Shown: positions 63,942 to 64,000 of the stretch, in pieces
Numbering within the stretch: the first letter of the stretch is position 1
Layout: every line of letters starts with the position of its first letter
Assembly: GCF_003944835.1 (NCBI RefSeq)
Contig: NZ_RWIV01000001.1
Coordinates: 907,501 to 971,500, forward strand
Source: Bacillus sp. HMF5848
GTDB taxonomy: Bacteria; Bacillota; Bacilli; Bacillales; HMF5848
Direction: 5' to 3'
Length of the DNA: 64,000 nucleotides
Made by a program: the position numbers and the translations under genes
The notes under the pieces: generated by a model
The model's database searches: none
The model's input: only the letters and a program-made list of their open reading frames with translations
Told to the model about the DNA's origin: nothing

Positions 63942-64000
63942 ATGCCGAGAAACTTACTGAAGGAAGCGCGTGAAAACCTTTTAGAAAGTGTGGAAGGTGT
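63942..64000 (+). CDS. truncated gene at the window edge
   Basis: ATG after AGAGAGGAGAAG opens 19 codons (PRNLLKEARENLLESVEG) running off the window. The start signal is good, and the helical charged N-terminus is not enough to recognise a family. Confidence 0.55.
   Translation, partial: MPRNLLKEARENLLESVEG

Overview
The window is AT-rich Bacillaceae chromosome from an endospore former. The block queG - yhbB-like amidase - trmL - prkA - yhbH matches the Bacillus subtilis yhbA-yhbB-cspR-prkA-yhbH neighbourhood. AGGAGG-type ribosome sites, frequent TTG/GTG starts, a CcpA-type cre site and Bacillus-type Fur and Zur boxes fit the same family. A seven-gene polysulfide/thiosulfate-reductase-type operon, a sulfur-trafficking fusion enzyme, a GlnRS and a long-form SpeD suggest a facultatively anaerobic, environmental lineage rather than a close relative of B. 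subtilis 168. I cannot name the species.

Layout: 1-500 holds the end of a tRNA cluster (Leu, Leu, Gly). 529-6785 holds queuosine and tRNA modification genes and the sporulation-linked prkA/yhbH pair, with a 29-codon membrane peptide between them. 6882-10887 is a LacI regulator divergent from fructokinase and sucrose phosphorylase. 11058-15533 holds a BCCT osmolyte transporter and a Ca2+-type P-ATPase. 15757-22151 is a metal-limitation region. A decayed iron ABC ATPase and a Fur-boxed ferredoxin-NADP reductase come first. They are followed by divergent Zur-boxed units: a permease pair on one side, and a flavoprotein plus a COG0523 GTPase on the other. The unit ends in a pseudogene of the zinc-free ribosomal protein L33. 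A catalase remnant follows at 22241-22469.

22645-29336 carries galM, a Pro/Gly tandem-repeat protein, and an AraC regulator facing a four-gene operon of two TIM-barrel isomerases and two Gfo/Idh/MocA dehydrogenases. 29421-29905 is a 24-copy array of exactly 21- or 19-bp modules. 30112-39773 carries speD, a CdsA relative with a degraded signature, a papain-like protein, glnS, an RsbW-like ATPase, a NirJ/AhbD-like radical SAM protein and a cre-controlled fatty-acid oxidation operon. 39877-40335 is a second array built on 21-bp modules.

40812-48841 encodes, in one direction, a multi-cluster ferredoxin, a tandem rhodanese lipoprotein, a Tat-exported molybdopterin catalytic subunit, a ferredoxin subunit, an NrfD-type membrane anchor, a TorD-type chaperone and a triple-rhodanese lipoprotein. 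After degV comes an 818-aa CoA-disulfide-reductase/rhodanese/TusA/DsrE fusion (50147-52603). Together they read as a respiratory pathway for sulfane sulfur with its carriers on both sides of the membrane.

The right end holds a SpoIIE phosphatase divergent from an RsbW-like/STAS pair, tRNA-Arg, a chemoreceptor, a SulP transporter, a universal stress protein, an EcsAB-like ABC system, an apparently autoregulated LacI regulator, a PH-domain membrane protein and the first 19 codons of another gene. All calls come from reading the sequence; no database search was made.
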